A stretch of DNA of 64,000 bases from Arthrobacter luteolus NBRC 107841 (GTDB taxonomy: Bacteria; Actinomycetota; Actinomycetes; Actinomycetales; Micrococcaceae): contig NZ_BCQM01000007.1 in assembly GCF_001552075.1 (NCBI RefSeq), positions 1 to 64,000 of the forward strand, read 5' to 3'. Positions 27,182 through 34,307 of this stretch are shown in pieces (within the stretch, counting starts at the first letter, position 1; every line of letters starts with the position of its first letter). The notes under the pieces are model-generated. The model saw nothing but the letters and a program-made list of their open reading frames with translations. It ran no database searches and was not told the DNA's origin. Both the position numbers and the translations under genes were made by a program.

Positions 27182-27784
27182 ATGACTGACCCGGTGACAG
27201 GACAGGGGGAACCACACGGTTCACCCTCCGATACGCTGGGGAACGACCTCGCGGATTTGGTCCGGCGCAGTGAACAGGGCGACGAAGCCGCTTTTGCTGC
27301 GCTCTACGATGCCACGTCGTCCAAGGTGTACGGATTGGCAGTGCGGGTCACGCGCTCGCCGGAGCTCGCGGCCGAAGTGGTCCAGGAGGTCTACCTGATG
27401 GCCTGGGAACAGGCGGCGCGTTTCATCCCCTCACGTGGAACAGTGCTGGGATGGTTATGCACCATGGCACACCGGCGGGCCGTGGACCGGGTCCGCCAAG
27501 TTGCGCGTGAACGGGACCGGGAACAGTTGTACGAGAATCGACGGACGGCATCGCCGTCAGACCACACGTGGCAGGAGGTGGAGCAGACAATGGACGTCCA
27601 AGAGGTGCGTGCCGGTCTTGGCACACTCACTCCGCTTCAGCGTGAAGCCGTCGCCCTGGCCTATTACAAGGGATGCACCTACCAGGAGGTCGCGCTGCAC
27701 CTGGAAATTCCGGTGGGGACCGCGAAAGCCCGGATTCGCGACGGGTTGAAGAACCTTAGGTCAGCTTTGGGGGGACAGCCGTGA
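27182..27784 (+). CDS. sigK: ECF RNA polymerase sigma factor SigK
   Basis: A 200-residue group IV sigma factor: region 2 at about residues 40-105 (AFAALYDATSSKVYGLA, VVQEVYLMAWEQAARF) and region 4 at 150-195 (LTPLQREAVALAYYKGCTYQEVA, GTAKARIRDGL). Followed by the anti-sigma gene with a GTGA overlap, the usual SigK/RskA arrangement. It should direct RNA polymerase to promoters of the CCATCC type, including its own and that of the divergent CHRD gene. Confidence 0.88.
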   Translation: MTDPVTGQGEPHGSPSDTLGNDLADLVRRSEQGDEAAFAALYDATSSKVYGLAVRVTRSPELAAEVVQEVYLMAWEQAARFIPSRGTVLGWLCTMAHRRAVDRVRQVARERDREQLYENRRTASPSDHTWQEVEQTMDVQEVRAGLGTLTPLQREAVALAYYKGCTYQEVALHLEIPVGTAKARIRDGLKNLRSALGGQP

Positions 27785-28560
27785 ACAACCAGCAGCAGCA
27801 CCCCGCAGACACACCGCACGATCTTGCACCCCTGTACGCCGTAGATGCGCTGGAACCAGCAGAACGGGCAGAGTTCGAGCAGCATCTCGCCGACTGTCCC
27901 GCGTGCCAGGCAGAAACCGCCGGTTACCAGGACGCTGTTACGCAGCTGGCTGCCGAAACGGCCCAAGACCCGCCCCCGGCCTTGCGCGCTTCAGTGCTCG
28001 CTGCCGTTCACGGAACCCGGCAGGAGCCGCCATCCAACCAAGAAGAGGAGACCGGCCGGACTGGTTCCGGGACTGTTGCCTCGCTGGCAGACCGGCGGCA
28101 ACGACGGCGGCGCCTGCTGTCCGTCGCAGCTGCGGCTGTCCTCGTCCCCGTGATCGCCCTGACCGGATGGAATCTGGGTGTGCAATCGGAACAGCGGGCG
28201 CAGGAGCAATCCGCTGCCCAGGAACAGAGCCGGGAGAACCGGCTGTTGTCTGCCGCCGATGTCAGCGTCCGGCCCATCGATGTCAGCGGTCAGCCCGCCG
28301 CACTGGTCCTTTCCGAAGAGCAGGACGCCGCCCTGTTCATCGCCGGCAGCCTGCCGGCCCCCGGGGAGGGCCGCGAATACCAGCTGTGGCTGCTCGAGGA
28401 TGGCACCCCGATCCCGGACGTGCACTTTTCCGGTGGAGAAGTCCGCGTCTGGCTGGAAGGGGACCTGGACCGGGCCGGGGCAGTAGCCCTGACGGTGGAG
28501 CCGGCCGGCGGATCCACGACCCCCACCTTCCCGGTGGTGGCTGCCACCGAGTTGAACTGA
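27781..28560 (+). CDS. rskA: Anti-sigma-K factor RskA
   Basis: A 259-residue membrane anti-sigma factor. The cytoplasmic N-terminus has the zinc anti-sigma motif His35-x3-Cys39-x2-Cys42 (HLADCPAC). One membrane helix is at about residues 112-130. The extracytoplasmic C-terminal RskA domain contains EYQLWLLEDG and VALTVEPAGGSTTPT. It holds SigK at the membrane until regulated proteolysis. GTG start overlapping the sigK stop (GTGA) gives translational coupling. Confidence 0.88.
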   Translation: MNNQQQHPADTPHDLAPLYAVDALEPAERAEFEQHLADCPACQAETAGYQDAVTQLAAETAQDPPPALRASVLAAVHGTRQEPPSNQEEETGRTGSGTVASLADRRQRRRRLLSVAAAAVLVPVIALTGWNLGVQSEQRAQEQSAAQEQSRENRLLSAADVSVRPIDVSGQPAALVLSEEQDAALFIAGSLPAPGEGREYQLWLLEDGTPIPDVHFSGGEVRVWLEGDLDRAGAVALTVEPAGGSTTPTFPVVAATELN

Positions 28561-28683
28561 CCGGGCTGGAGAGCTGACCTGCCCTTCGGACGCTGGCATA
28601 GTCCGTACGAGGCAGGCGGATGGTCGAAAGGTGCCCGGCCGGCGCAAAAAAGACCGGAATATCCGCCTTGCAGGGGAGGTCAA

Positions 28684-28700
28684 AGTGACCATAGTTCACT
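28684..28700 (+). promoter_or_regulatory. Palindrome near the promoter of the 28779 membrane protein
   Basis: AGTGACCATAGTTCACT has AGTGA/TCACT arms with partial inner symmetry and overlaps a -10-like TAAGCT (28700-28705). Possible repressor site for the downstream gene; regulator unknown. The rest of gap 28561-28778 shows no gene. Confidence 0.4.
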
Positions 28701-28778
28701 AAGCTGGCTTTCGTCATGCGTCGGCGGCCCCTGCAACCGCCGGCACGTACCCGCATCGCAGACACTCTGAGGGGAACC

Positions 28779-29324
28779 ATGTCCGAGCAAGTGCCTCCGG
28801 CAAATAACTACAGCTACAACGCCTACTCGAGCAACCAGGCTCCGGCTGCACCGCCGGCTCCGGTCCGGCCCCAGCAGGTGGATCTGGGTTTCTGGCTGCT
28901 GATCGCAGCCGCCGTCCTGAGCGTCATCAGCATCCCGGTCGGCATGGCCTGGCTGAACTCCACCGGCTACCAGGAATCGATGACTGCTGCCGGCATCTCC
29001 GCGGACCAGCTGGACGCCCTGATTGCCGCCACCGTGGTAACTACCCTGTTCTTCGCCGTCATCAGTGTGGCCATCTCGGTGCTCGTGGCCCTGTTTATCC
29101 GTAAGGGCCACAACTGGGCCCGGATTGTGGCGACAGTGTTCGCTGCCTTGTCCCTGTTCAACCTCACCGGTCTGGCTGCCGGTGGATTGATGGCTCTCAC
29201 CACCGGTCTTGGTGTTCTGCTCCCCGTGACGGCAGTTGTCCTGCTGTGGCTGAAGCCGTCCACGGACTACTTCAAAGCCGCCAAGGCCTACCGCCAGTAC
29301 AAGAACTTCAACCCGGGCGCCTAA
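28779..29324 (+). CDS. Four-helix membrane protein of unknown function
   Basis: A 181-residue protein. A soluble Pro/Ala/Asn/Tyr-rich N-terminus (residues 1-37) precedes four predicted membrane segments near 40-60, 88-115, 122-145 and 148-165, and a basic C-terminus YFKAAKAYRQYKNFNPGA. The Pro/Tyr-rich N-terminus plus compact helix bundle is common in small actinobacterial membrane proteins, but I do not recognise a family. GAGGGG lies five bases before the ATG. It is monocistronic with a strong terminator after it. Confidence 0.7.
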   Translation: MSEQVPPANNYSYNAYSSNQAPAAPPAPVRPQQVDLGFWLLIAAAVLSVISIPVGMAWLNSTGYQESMTAAGISADQLDALIAATVVTTLFFAVISVAISVLVALFIRKGHNWARIVATVFAALSLFNLTGLAAGGLMALTTGLGVLLPVTAVVLLWLKPSTDYFKAAKAYRQYKNFNPGA

Positions 29325-29333
29325 CCTGGACCC

Positions 29334-29370
29334 ACCGGGGCCGGTACCGATTTTCGGTACCGGCCCCGGT
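29334..29370. terminator. Strong bidirectional terminator hairpin
   Basis: A perfect 17-base-pair stem, ACCGGGGCCGGTACCGA with its complement, closes a three-base TTT loop. It lies between the convergent membrane-protein and FAD-dehydrogenase genes. Confidence 0.9.
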
Positions 29371-29386
29371 GTCGTTTAACCCGGCC

Positions 29387-31054
29387 TCAGTGTGCGGCCG
29401 CCCGGCCGGCGGCGCGGCCACTGAAAAGGCATCCGCCCAGGAACGTGCCTTCCAGCGATCGGTAACCGTGCATCCCGCCGCCTCCGAACCCGGCCGCCTC
29501 CCCCGCAGCGAATAGCCCCGGAACCGGGGAACCATCGCTGCTGAGCACCCGGGAGTCCAGATCCGTCTCCAGTCCGCCCAGCGTCTTACGGGTCAGCACG
29601 GAAAGCCGGACGGCGATCAGCGGGCCGTCCTTCGGCTCCAGGATCGGCCGCGGAACAGCGGTGCGGATCAGCCGGTCCCCCAGATAGGAGCGGGCACCAC
29701 GGATAGCCGTGATTTGGGCGTCCTTGGTAAACCGGTTCGCGATCTCCCGGTCCCTGGCCTGCAGCTGCTCCAGCACCGGCGCAGCGGAAATCACTGGCGC
29801 GTTACCCTCCGTAGAGGACTTGGCGAGCGAGTTCATGGCTGCCACCAGCTCTTCCACAGTGCCCGCGGTGAGGAAGTCCTCGCCATGATCCAGGAACTTC
29901 TGCACCGGTCCGGGCACCCCGGCACTTGCCCGGCCGAGCACGTCCCGGACGGACTTCCCGGTCAGGTCCGGATTCTGTTCAGATCCGGAGAGGGCAAATT
30001 CCTTCCGGATAATCGCCTTATTGAGAATGAACCAGCTGTAGTCATATCCGGTGCCCCGCAGGTGCTCCAGCGTCCCGAGCGTATCGAACCCGGGAAACAG
30101 CGGGCCGGGCAGCCGGTTGCCGGCAGCGTCCAGCCACAGTGAGGAAGGGCCCGGAAGAATCCGGATCCCGTGATTGGGCCAGACCGGGTCCCAGTTACGG
30201 ATGCCCTCAACGTAGTGCCACATCCGGTCAGGGTTGATAATCCGTCCGCCGGCGGCCTGCGCCGCTTTCAGGCCGCGGCCGTCCACGTGTCCGGGGACTC
30301 CGCTGAGCATCCGTTCCGGCGGGGTGCCCAGTCGCTTCGGCCAGGCAGCGCGGACCAGGCTGTGGTCGCCGCCGATACCTCCGCTGGTGACGACGACGGC
30401 GCCGGCCAAGAATTCGAATTCCCCCTCCGCGCCGCGCACGGCTGGGCGGCCGCGCGGCGTCGTCGTCCGTTCCAGGATGGTGCCGCGCACCCCGGTGACC
30501 GCTCCGCCGCTGGTCACGAGCGACTCCATCCGGTGGTTGCAGGCCAGGCGCACCAGGCCGCGGTCCATTCCGTCGCGGAGCTTGGCTTCAAACGGTGCGG
30601 TGATCCCGGGGCCGGTGCCCCAGGTGATGTGGAACCGCGGGACGGAGTTTCCCGGACCGGTGGCGCCGTAGCCGCCGCGTTCAGCCCATCCAACCACTGG
30701 AAAGGAGCGATGCCCCATCTGGTGCAGCCAGGAGCGTTTCTCACCGGCGGCAAAGTTTACGTAGGCTTCCGCCCAGCGGCGTGGCCAGTAGTCTTCCTCC
30801 CGGTCAAATCCTGCTGTTCCCAGCCAGTCCTGCCAGGCCAGCTCCACCGAGTCCTTGACCCGGAGGCGGCGCTGTTCGGGTGAATCCACGAAGAACAATC
30901 CGCCGAAGGACCACCAGGCCTGGCCGCCCAGGCTCTGTTCGCCTTCCTGTTCCACCAGGATGACGGAGCGCCCGGCGTCGATAAGTTCAGCGGTCGCTGC
31001 CAGCCCGGAAAGGCCGGCGCCGACCACAATGACATCTGCGTCAATTGGCTGCAT
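29387..31054 (-). CDS. FAD-binding dehydrogenase (KstD/fumarate-reductase-like)
   Basis: A 555-residue flavoprotein. DVIVVGAGLSGLAATAELIDAG binds FAD near residue 7, with EGEQSLGGQAWWSFGGLFFV following; AVVVTSGGIGGDHSLVRAAWP and the C-terminal GLFAAGEAAGFGGGGMHGYRSLEGTFLGG complete the fold. It belongs to the 3-ketosteroid-dehydrogenase/fumarate-reductase group that adds or removes double bonds; no steroid genes are nearby, so the substrate is open. I choose the ATG at 31054: it follows a minus-strand TAGCGT by seven bases, a leaderless signature, and longer frames add an unlikely N-terminus. Confidence 0.78.
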   Translation of the reverse strand: MQPIDADVIVVGAGLSGLAATAELIDAGRSVILVEQEGEQSLGGQAWWSFGGLFFVDSPEQRRLRVKDSVELAWQDWLGTAGFDREEDYWPRRWAEAYVNFAAGEKRSWLHQMGHRSFPVVGWAERGGYGATGPGNSVPRFHITWGTGPGITAPFEAKLRDGMDRGLVRLACNHRMESLVTSGGAVTGVRGTILERTTTPRGRPAVRGAEGEFEFLAGAVVVTSGGIGGDHSLVRAAWPKRLGTPPERMLSGVPGHVDGRGLKAAQAAGGRIINPDRMWHYVEGIRNWDPVWPNHGIRILPGPSSLWLDAAGNRLPGPLFPGFDTLGTLEHLRGTGYDYSWFILNKAIIRKEFALSGSEQNPDLTGKSVRDVLGRASAGVPGPVQKFLDHGEDFLTAGTVEELVAAMNSLAKSSTEGNAPVISAAPVLEQLQARDREIANRFTKDAQITAIRGARSYLGDRLIRTAVPRPILEPKDGPLIAVRLSVLTRKTLGGLETDLDSRVLSSDGSPVPGLFAAGEAAGFGGGGMHGYRSLEGTFLGGCLFSGRAAGRAAAH

Positions 31055-31239
31055 CCGGCACACGCTACCGGCCGCGGCTTGCTCCTGCCTAGACCCTTCC
31101 GGGGACGCAAGCTGCTGTCCTGAGCCCCTGTCCACGGGCAGCCGCGCTTCCTAAACTGGGACAACAAGGGCCGTTCCGCGAACGAGCCGGCACCGGCCGG
31201 CTGCAACCCAGGCACGGACCAACCCCACGGGAGGTACTC

Positions 31240-31371
31240 ATGAGCAGCACTCCACATGATGAAGACCGCAGCCACAACGAAAGCCCGGCGGAAGGCGACC
31301 AGGCCACCCAGCCGGACTCCAGCCGCGAGCATTCCCAGGAGGCCGCCGAGGGCGACGAGGACCAGGCATAG
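31240..31371 (+). CDS. Small acidic hydrophilic protein, 43 residues
   Basis: A 43-codon frame from ATG 31240 to TAG 31371, preceded by GGGAGG six bases upstream. The product is very acidic and rich in Glu, Asp, Gln and Ser with no hydrophobic core, so it is probably disordered. It lies between a divergent FAD dehydrogenase and a terminator, giving it a self-contained transcription unit, which supports it being real. Function unknown. Confidence 0.65.
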   Translation: MSSTPHDEDRSHNESPAEGDQATQPDSSREHSQEAAEGDEDQA

Positions 31372-31375
31372 CAAA

Positions 31376-31421
31376 GGCCTCCTGCTCCCGGTCCCTGCAA
31401 CGGTTCCGGGAGCAGGAGGCC
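31376..31421. terminator. Bidirectional terminator hairpin
   Basis: GGCCTCCTGCTCCCGG (31376-31391) pairs with CCGGGAGCAGGAGGCC (31406-31421), 16 perfect base pairs around a 14-base loop. It separates the small acidic gene from the convergent DUF1508 gene. Confidence 0.85.
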
Positions 31422-31447
31422 CTGCTCCTAGGATGCGGGCGTTGGCG

Positions 31448-31684
31448 CTAGGAAGCCTTGGCCCGGCCGGGATTTCTGCTGGCGTCCGCTACCACGTCGG
31501 CGTCCTTGCTGTGGTCCACCACGGGGCCAGTCCCCGCGATTTCGCGCAGTTGCTCGATTCCGGCCGCGGCTGCTGCCTTGGTTGGGAACATGGCCGAAAC
31601 AGCCATGAGCGCACCGTCGCCGGAAATGAGCTTGATCCGGAATGCGCCGTCGTGGGCGTCAACCAGCTTAAAGTAGCCCGACAT
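31448..31684 (-). CDS. DUF1508 (YegP-like) domain protein
   Basis: A 78-residue protein: MSGYFKLVDAHDGAFRIKLIS then GIEQLREIAG, matching one YegP/DUF1508 repeat, a small alpha-beta fold of unknown function. The ATG at 31684 has AAGGAGG six bases upstream; a GTG directly before it is less likely. A 10-base palindrome CCATTAATGG lies upstream at 31717-31726. No operon partner. Confidence 0.82.
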   Translation of the reverse strand: MSGYFKLVDAHDGAFRIKLISGDGALMAVSAMFPTKAAAAAGIEQLREIAGTGPVVDHSKDADVVADASRNPGRAKAS

Positions 31685-31716
31685 CACTTACCTCCTTGTA
31701 AGGGGTACCTTCAGTG

Positions 31717-31726
31717 CCATTAATGG
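31717..31726 (-). promoter_or_regulatory. Small palindrome upstream of the DUF1508 gene
   Basis: CCATTAATGG is a perfect 10-base palindrome in an AT-rich patch 33 bases before the DUF1508 start, at a plausible promoter distance. No regulator can be named. Confidence 0.3.
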
Positions 31727-31805
31727 TAAGTCGACTGATGAGTTTTTGGACCCCCTGTGGAGGAACTGTCCGCGAAGATGCGTGATCGATATCCAGGCCC
31801 GGGGA

Positions 31806-32786
31806 TTAGCCTGCGCTGCGGGACGTCCCGGAAGTCAGCGCCTGCAGGATCTCGTCCTGAGTGGCGGGCAGCGAGGTCAGCAAGGCTGCCAGCATCCGTG
31901 CCTGAGCCGGGCCAAGATCTCCCCCGGGAATGGCCCCGGCACGGACCAGGTCCACTCCGCCGCCGGCACCGTAGACGGGAACCACCGGCCCTGACTGAAC
32001 CCTGGAGCACAGGATCACCGGGCAGCCGCCGCGCACCGCGTCCTGGACAGCTTCGGCGAAACCCGCACCGGCGTTTCCTGTTCCCGTGCCCGCCAGCACG
32101 ATGGCGTTGGCCCCGGACCGGACAGCGTAGGTGAACAGGTCCGGCGTCGTCCCCAAGGCACAGTTGATGATCTCCACCTGGGCGTTGTCGAAGTCCTCAC
32201 CGGGCAGCGGCAGCGCGGCCGGACGGACGGGCATCGCCGTGGCGTGAAGCGTGCCGGCGATGAAGTGGGCCACCGGAACCCCGCCGGAGAACGGGTTGGC
32301 GGCCATGGTGTGTGTTTTGCGGGTTCCGCGGGCTGCCAGGACCTGCCCGGCGAAGGAGATCAGGACGCCTGCTCCGCGCAGCTGGTGAGCTGCTGCCGCG
32401 GCGACGGCTTCCTCCAGGTTGGCCGGGCCGTCCGCAGCGGCGCTGTCCGCCGTCCGCTGCGCACCGGTGAAAACAACCGGCTTGGGCGACTCATGGACCA
32501 GGTCCAGCAGGAAGGCTGTCTCCTCCATGGTGTCAGTGCCGTGCGTGATGACAACGCCGTCCACGCCTTCATCTGCCACGGCTTCCCGGACGGCTTCGGC
32601 GATGCCCCGGACATCGGAGAACCGCAGCTGGAAACTGTTGACGTTCGTGAGGTCCCGCACCGAATAGCCGTGCCGTCCGGAGAGCCCTGCCGCAACTTCC
32701 TCGGCCCGCTCGGCTGAGGTTGCTCCGTCCTTGCCCGTGCGGGACGCGATGGTCCCACCGGTCGCCATAATCCTGATGTGGGCCAT
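31806..32786 (-). CDS. L-asparaginase
   Basis: A 326-residue amidohydrolase of the bacterial asparaginase family. MATGGTIAS (residues 7-15) holds the first catalytic threonine, and VITHGTDTMEETAF near residue 80 holds the second Thr-Asp pair. VFTGAQRTADSAAADGPANL is also typical. It converts L-asparagine to aspartate and ammonia. No signal peptide is visible, suggesting a cytoplasmic type I-like enzyme. Divergent from the Vsr gene 126 bases away; GAGGAC...GGGG lies before the ATG. Confidence 0.88.
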   Translation of the reverse strand: MAHIRIMATGGTIASRTGKDGATSAERAEEVAAGLSGRHGYSVRDLTNVNSFQLRFSDVRGIAEAVREAVADEGVDGVVITHGTDTMEETAFLLDLVHESPKPVVFTGAQRTADSAAADGPANLEEAVAAAAAHQLRGAGVLISFAGQVLAARGTRKTHTMAANPFSGGVPVAHFIAGTLHATAMPVRPAALPLPGEDFDNAQVEIINCALGTTPDLFTYAVRSGANAIVLAGTGTGNAGAGFAEAVQDAVRGGCPVILCSRVQSGPVVPVYGAGGGVDLVRAGAIPGGDLGPAQARMLAALLTSLPATQDEILQALTSGTSRSAG

Positions 32787-32912
32787 TGAACCCCTGTCCT
32801 CTCACCGGCGTCACCACAGCCAACATAAGCCTGCCTGCTGCACCCTGGCTAGGACTTCACGCATTCACGCGGTCCCCGGCAGGCAACCCGTTCCGGGTCC
32901 TAGACTGGCGGC

Positions 32913-33407
32913 ATGGCAGATACGGTCACTCCGGAGCAGCGCAGCCGGAACATGTCCCGCATCCGGGCCAAGAACACCAAACCGGAGCTGCTGATCAGAC
33001 GGATGCTGCACCGGACCGGCTACCGGTTCCGGCTCCACGGGGCTGCCCTCGGCGGGAGCCTCCCCGGCAAACCGGACCTGGTCTTCGCCGGCCGCAGGAA
33101 GGTCATTTTTGTCAACGGCTGCTTCTGGCACACGCATTCCTGCCCGGCCGGAACCCGCGCACCGGCTACCAACGCGGAGTTCTGGGCGGCTAAACGCGCA
33201 CGGACCGTCGCCCGTGATGCCGCTGCGCTGGAAGCACTGACCGCGGCCGGCTGGACGGCCCTGGTGGTCTGGGAATGCGAGCTGCGCGACACCAGCCTGC
33301 TTGAAGCCGAGCTGGCCGCGTTCCTCGGCCCACCCGGCACGGCTTCGGCAGCCTCGCTAGACTCAAGGAACCCACAGCACCGAAACAGAGGGGACGGACC
33401 TGCATGA
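32913..33407 (+). CDS. vsr: Very short patch repair (Vsr) endonuclease
   Basis: A 164-residue protein with the Vsr signature: MSRIRAKNTKPELLIRRMLHRTGYRFRLH, KPDLVF, and VNGCFWHTHSCP, containing catalytic Asp and zinc-binding residues. Vsr nicks T:G mismatches left by deamination of 5-methylcytosine. It is usually paired with a Dcm-type methyltransferase; none is present within the window, so it is an orphan here. The ATG follows TAGACT by six bases (leaderless). It overlaps the HAD gene start by four bases (ATGA). Confidence 0.88.
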   Translation: MADTVTPEQRSRNMSRIRAKNTKPELLIRRMLHRTGYRFRLHGAALGGSLPGKPDLVFAGRRKVIFVNGCFWHTHSCPAGTRAPATNAEFWAAKRARTVARDAAALEALTAAGWTALVVWECELRDTSLLEAELAAFLGPPGTASAASLDSRNPQHRNRGDGPA

Positions 33408-34078
33408 CTGAGATTCGCGGCGTGCTTTTCGACGTCGACGGCACCCTGGTCGATTCCAACTACCTCCACACCGTGGCCTGGTGGCAGGCATTCCGCCGGC
33501 TGGACTATGACATTCCGATGGCACACATCCACCGGGTGATCGGCATGGGCGGGGACAAACTCATCGGCCACCTTGCCGAAGGTATTGACCCTGAGCAGGA
33601 AGAAGAGATTGATGCCTCGCACGGGGCGGTTTTCTCCACCTTCTGGCCCGCGCTCCGGGCGTTCGACGGCGCCGCGGACCTGCTGCGCGCGACGTCCGGC
33701 CGGGGGCTCGCCGTCGTCCTGGCTTCCTCCGCTTCGGCACCGGACCTCGATGCCCTGCGTACAGCGATCGACGCCGACGACGCCATCACCAAAGCCACCA
33801 GTTCCTCCGACGCCGCCGAGAGCAAACCGGCGCCGGACATCCTGCAGGCAGCCCTGGACGCGGCCGGAATGGCGGCCGGGGACGCCGTTTTCGTGGGCGA
33901 TTCCGTGTGGGACATCAAGTCCGCCGCGAAATTGGGCATCCCCACAGTGGCCCTGACCTGCGGCGGCACCAGTGAAGCGGAACTGCGCGACGCCGGCGCC
34001 AAAGAGGTGTTTGCCGGTCCCCGGGACCTGCTGGAGCACTTCGACGACAGCCTGCTGGGCCAACTGGCCGCCCGCTAG
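33404..34078 (+). CDS. HAD superfamily hydrolase (phosphoglycolate-phosphatase-like)
   Basis: A 224-residue phosphatase. Motif I is VLFDVDGTLVDSN (nucleophile Asp10), motif II VVLASSAS, motif III lysine in ESKPAPD, and motif IV VFVGDSVWDIKSA. The cap insertion between motifs I and II places it with beta-phosphoglucomutase/phosphoglycolate phosphatase-like enzymes. Substrate unknown. It is translationally coupled to vsr, an unusual partnership probably reflecting local gene order rather than DNA repair. Confidence 0.85.
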   Translation: MTEIRGVLFDVDGTLVDSNYLHTVAWWQAFRRLDYDIPMAHIHRVIGMGGDKLIGHLAEGIDPEQEEEIDASHGAVFSTFWPALRAFDGAADLLRATSGRGLAVVLASSASAPDLDALRTAIDADDAITKATSSSDAAESKPAPDILQAALDAAGMAAGDAVFVGDSVWDIKSAAKLGIPTVALTCGGTSEAELRDAGAKEVFAGPRDLLEHFDDSLLGQLAAR

Positions 34079-34103
34079 CCCCTCCCCCTTCGAAAGGACC
34101 GCA

Positions 34104-34286
34104 ATGACCACCGAACCCACGCATAACGCCGAGAACATCCGTGAGGAGCAGGGCACCCATGCAGCCGGAACTGTTCCCGCAGCCTATCTCGGCGGATCCG
34201 GGCAGGACGGCCGGCGCCCGGAAGACGCCCTCAACGAACCGGACGCAGCCGACGCAGCCGACGCTAAAGAAGCTGAAGACGACTGA
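34104..34286 (+). CDS. Small acidic protein, 60 residues
   Basis: A 60-residue Asp/Glu/Ala-rich product starting at ATG 34104, with GAAAGGA five bases upstream, 25 bases after the HAD gene. It ends in an acidic repeat (DAADAADAKEAEDD) from a nine-base DNA repeat GACGCAGCC. No hydrophobic core; likely disordered. Similar in character to the 43-residue protein at 31240 but not alignable by eye. Confidence 0.65.
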   Translation: MTTEPTHNAENIREEQGTHAAGTVPAAYLGGSGQDGRRPEDALNEPDAADAADAKEAEDD

Positions 34287-34307
34287 CCCCGGCAGGACAA
34301 ATGACCC

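Noticed and set aside
29387-31054. Calling the FAD dehydrogenase a steroid dehydrogenase
   Set aside because: The fold matches, but no steroid-degradation genes occur in the window and the subgroup is broad.
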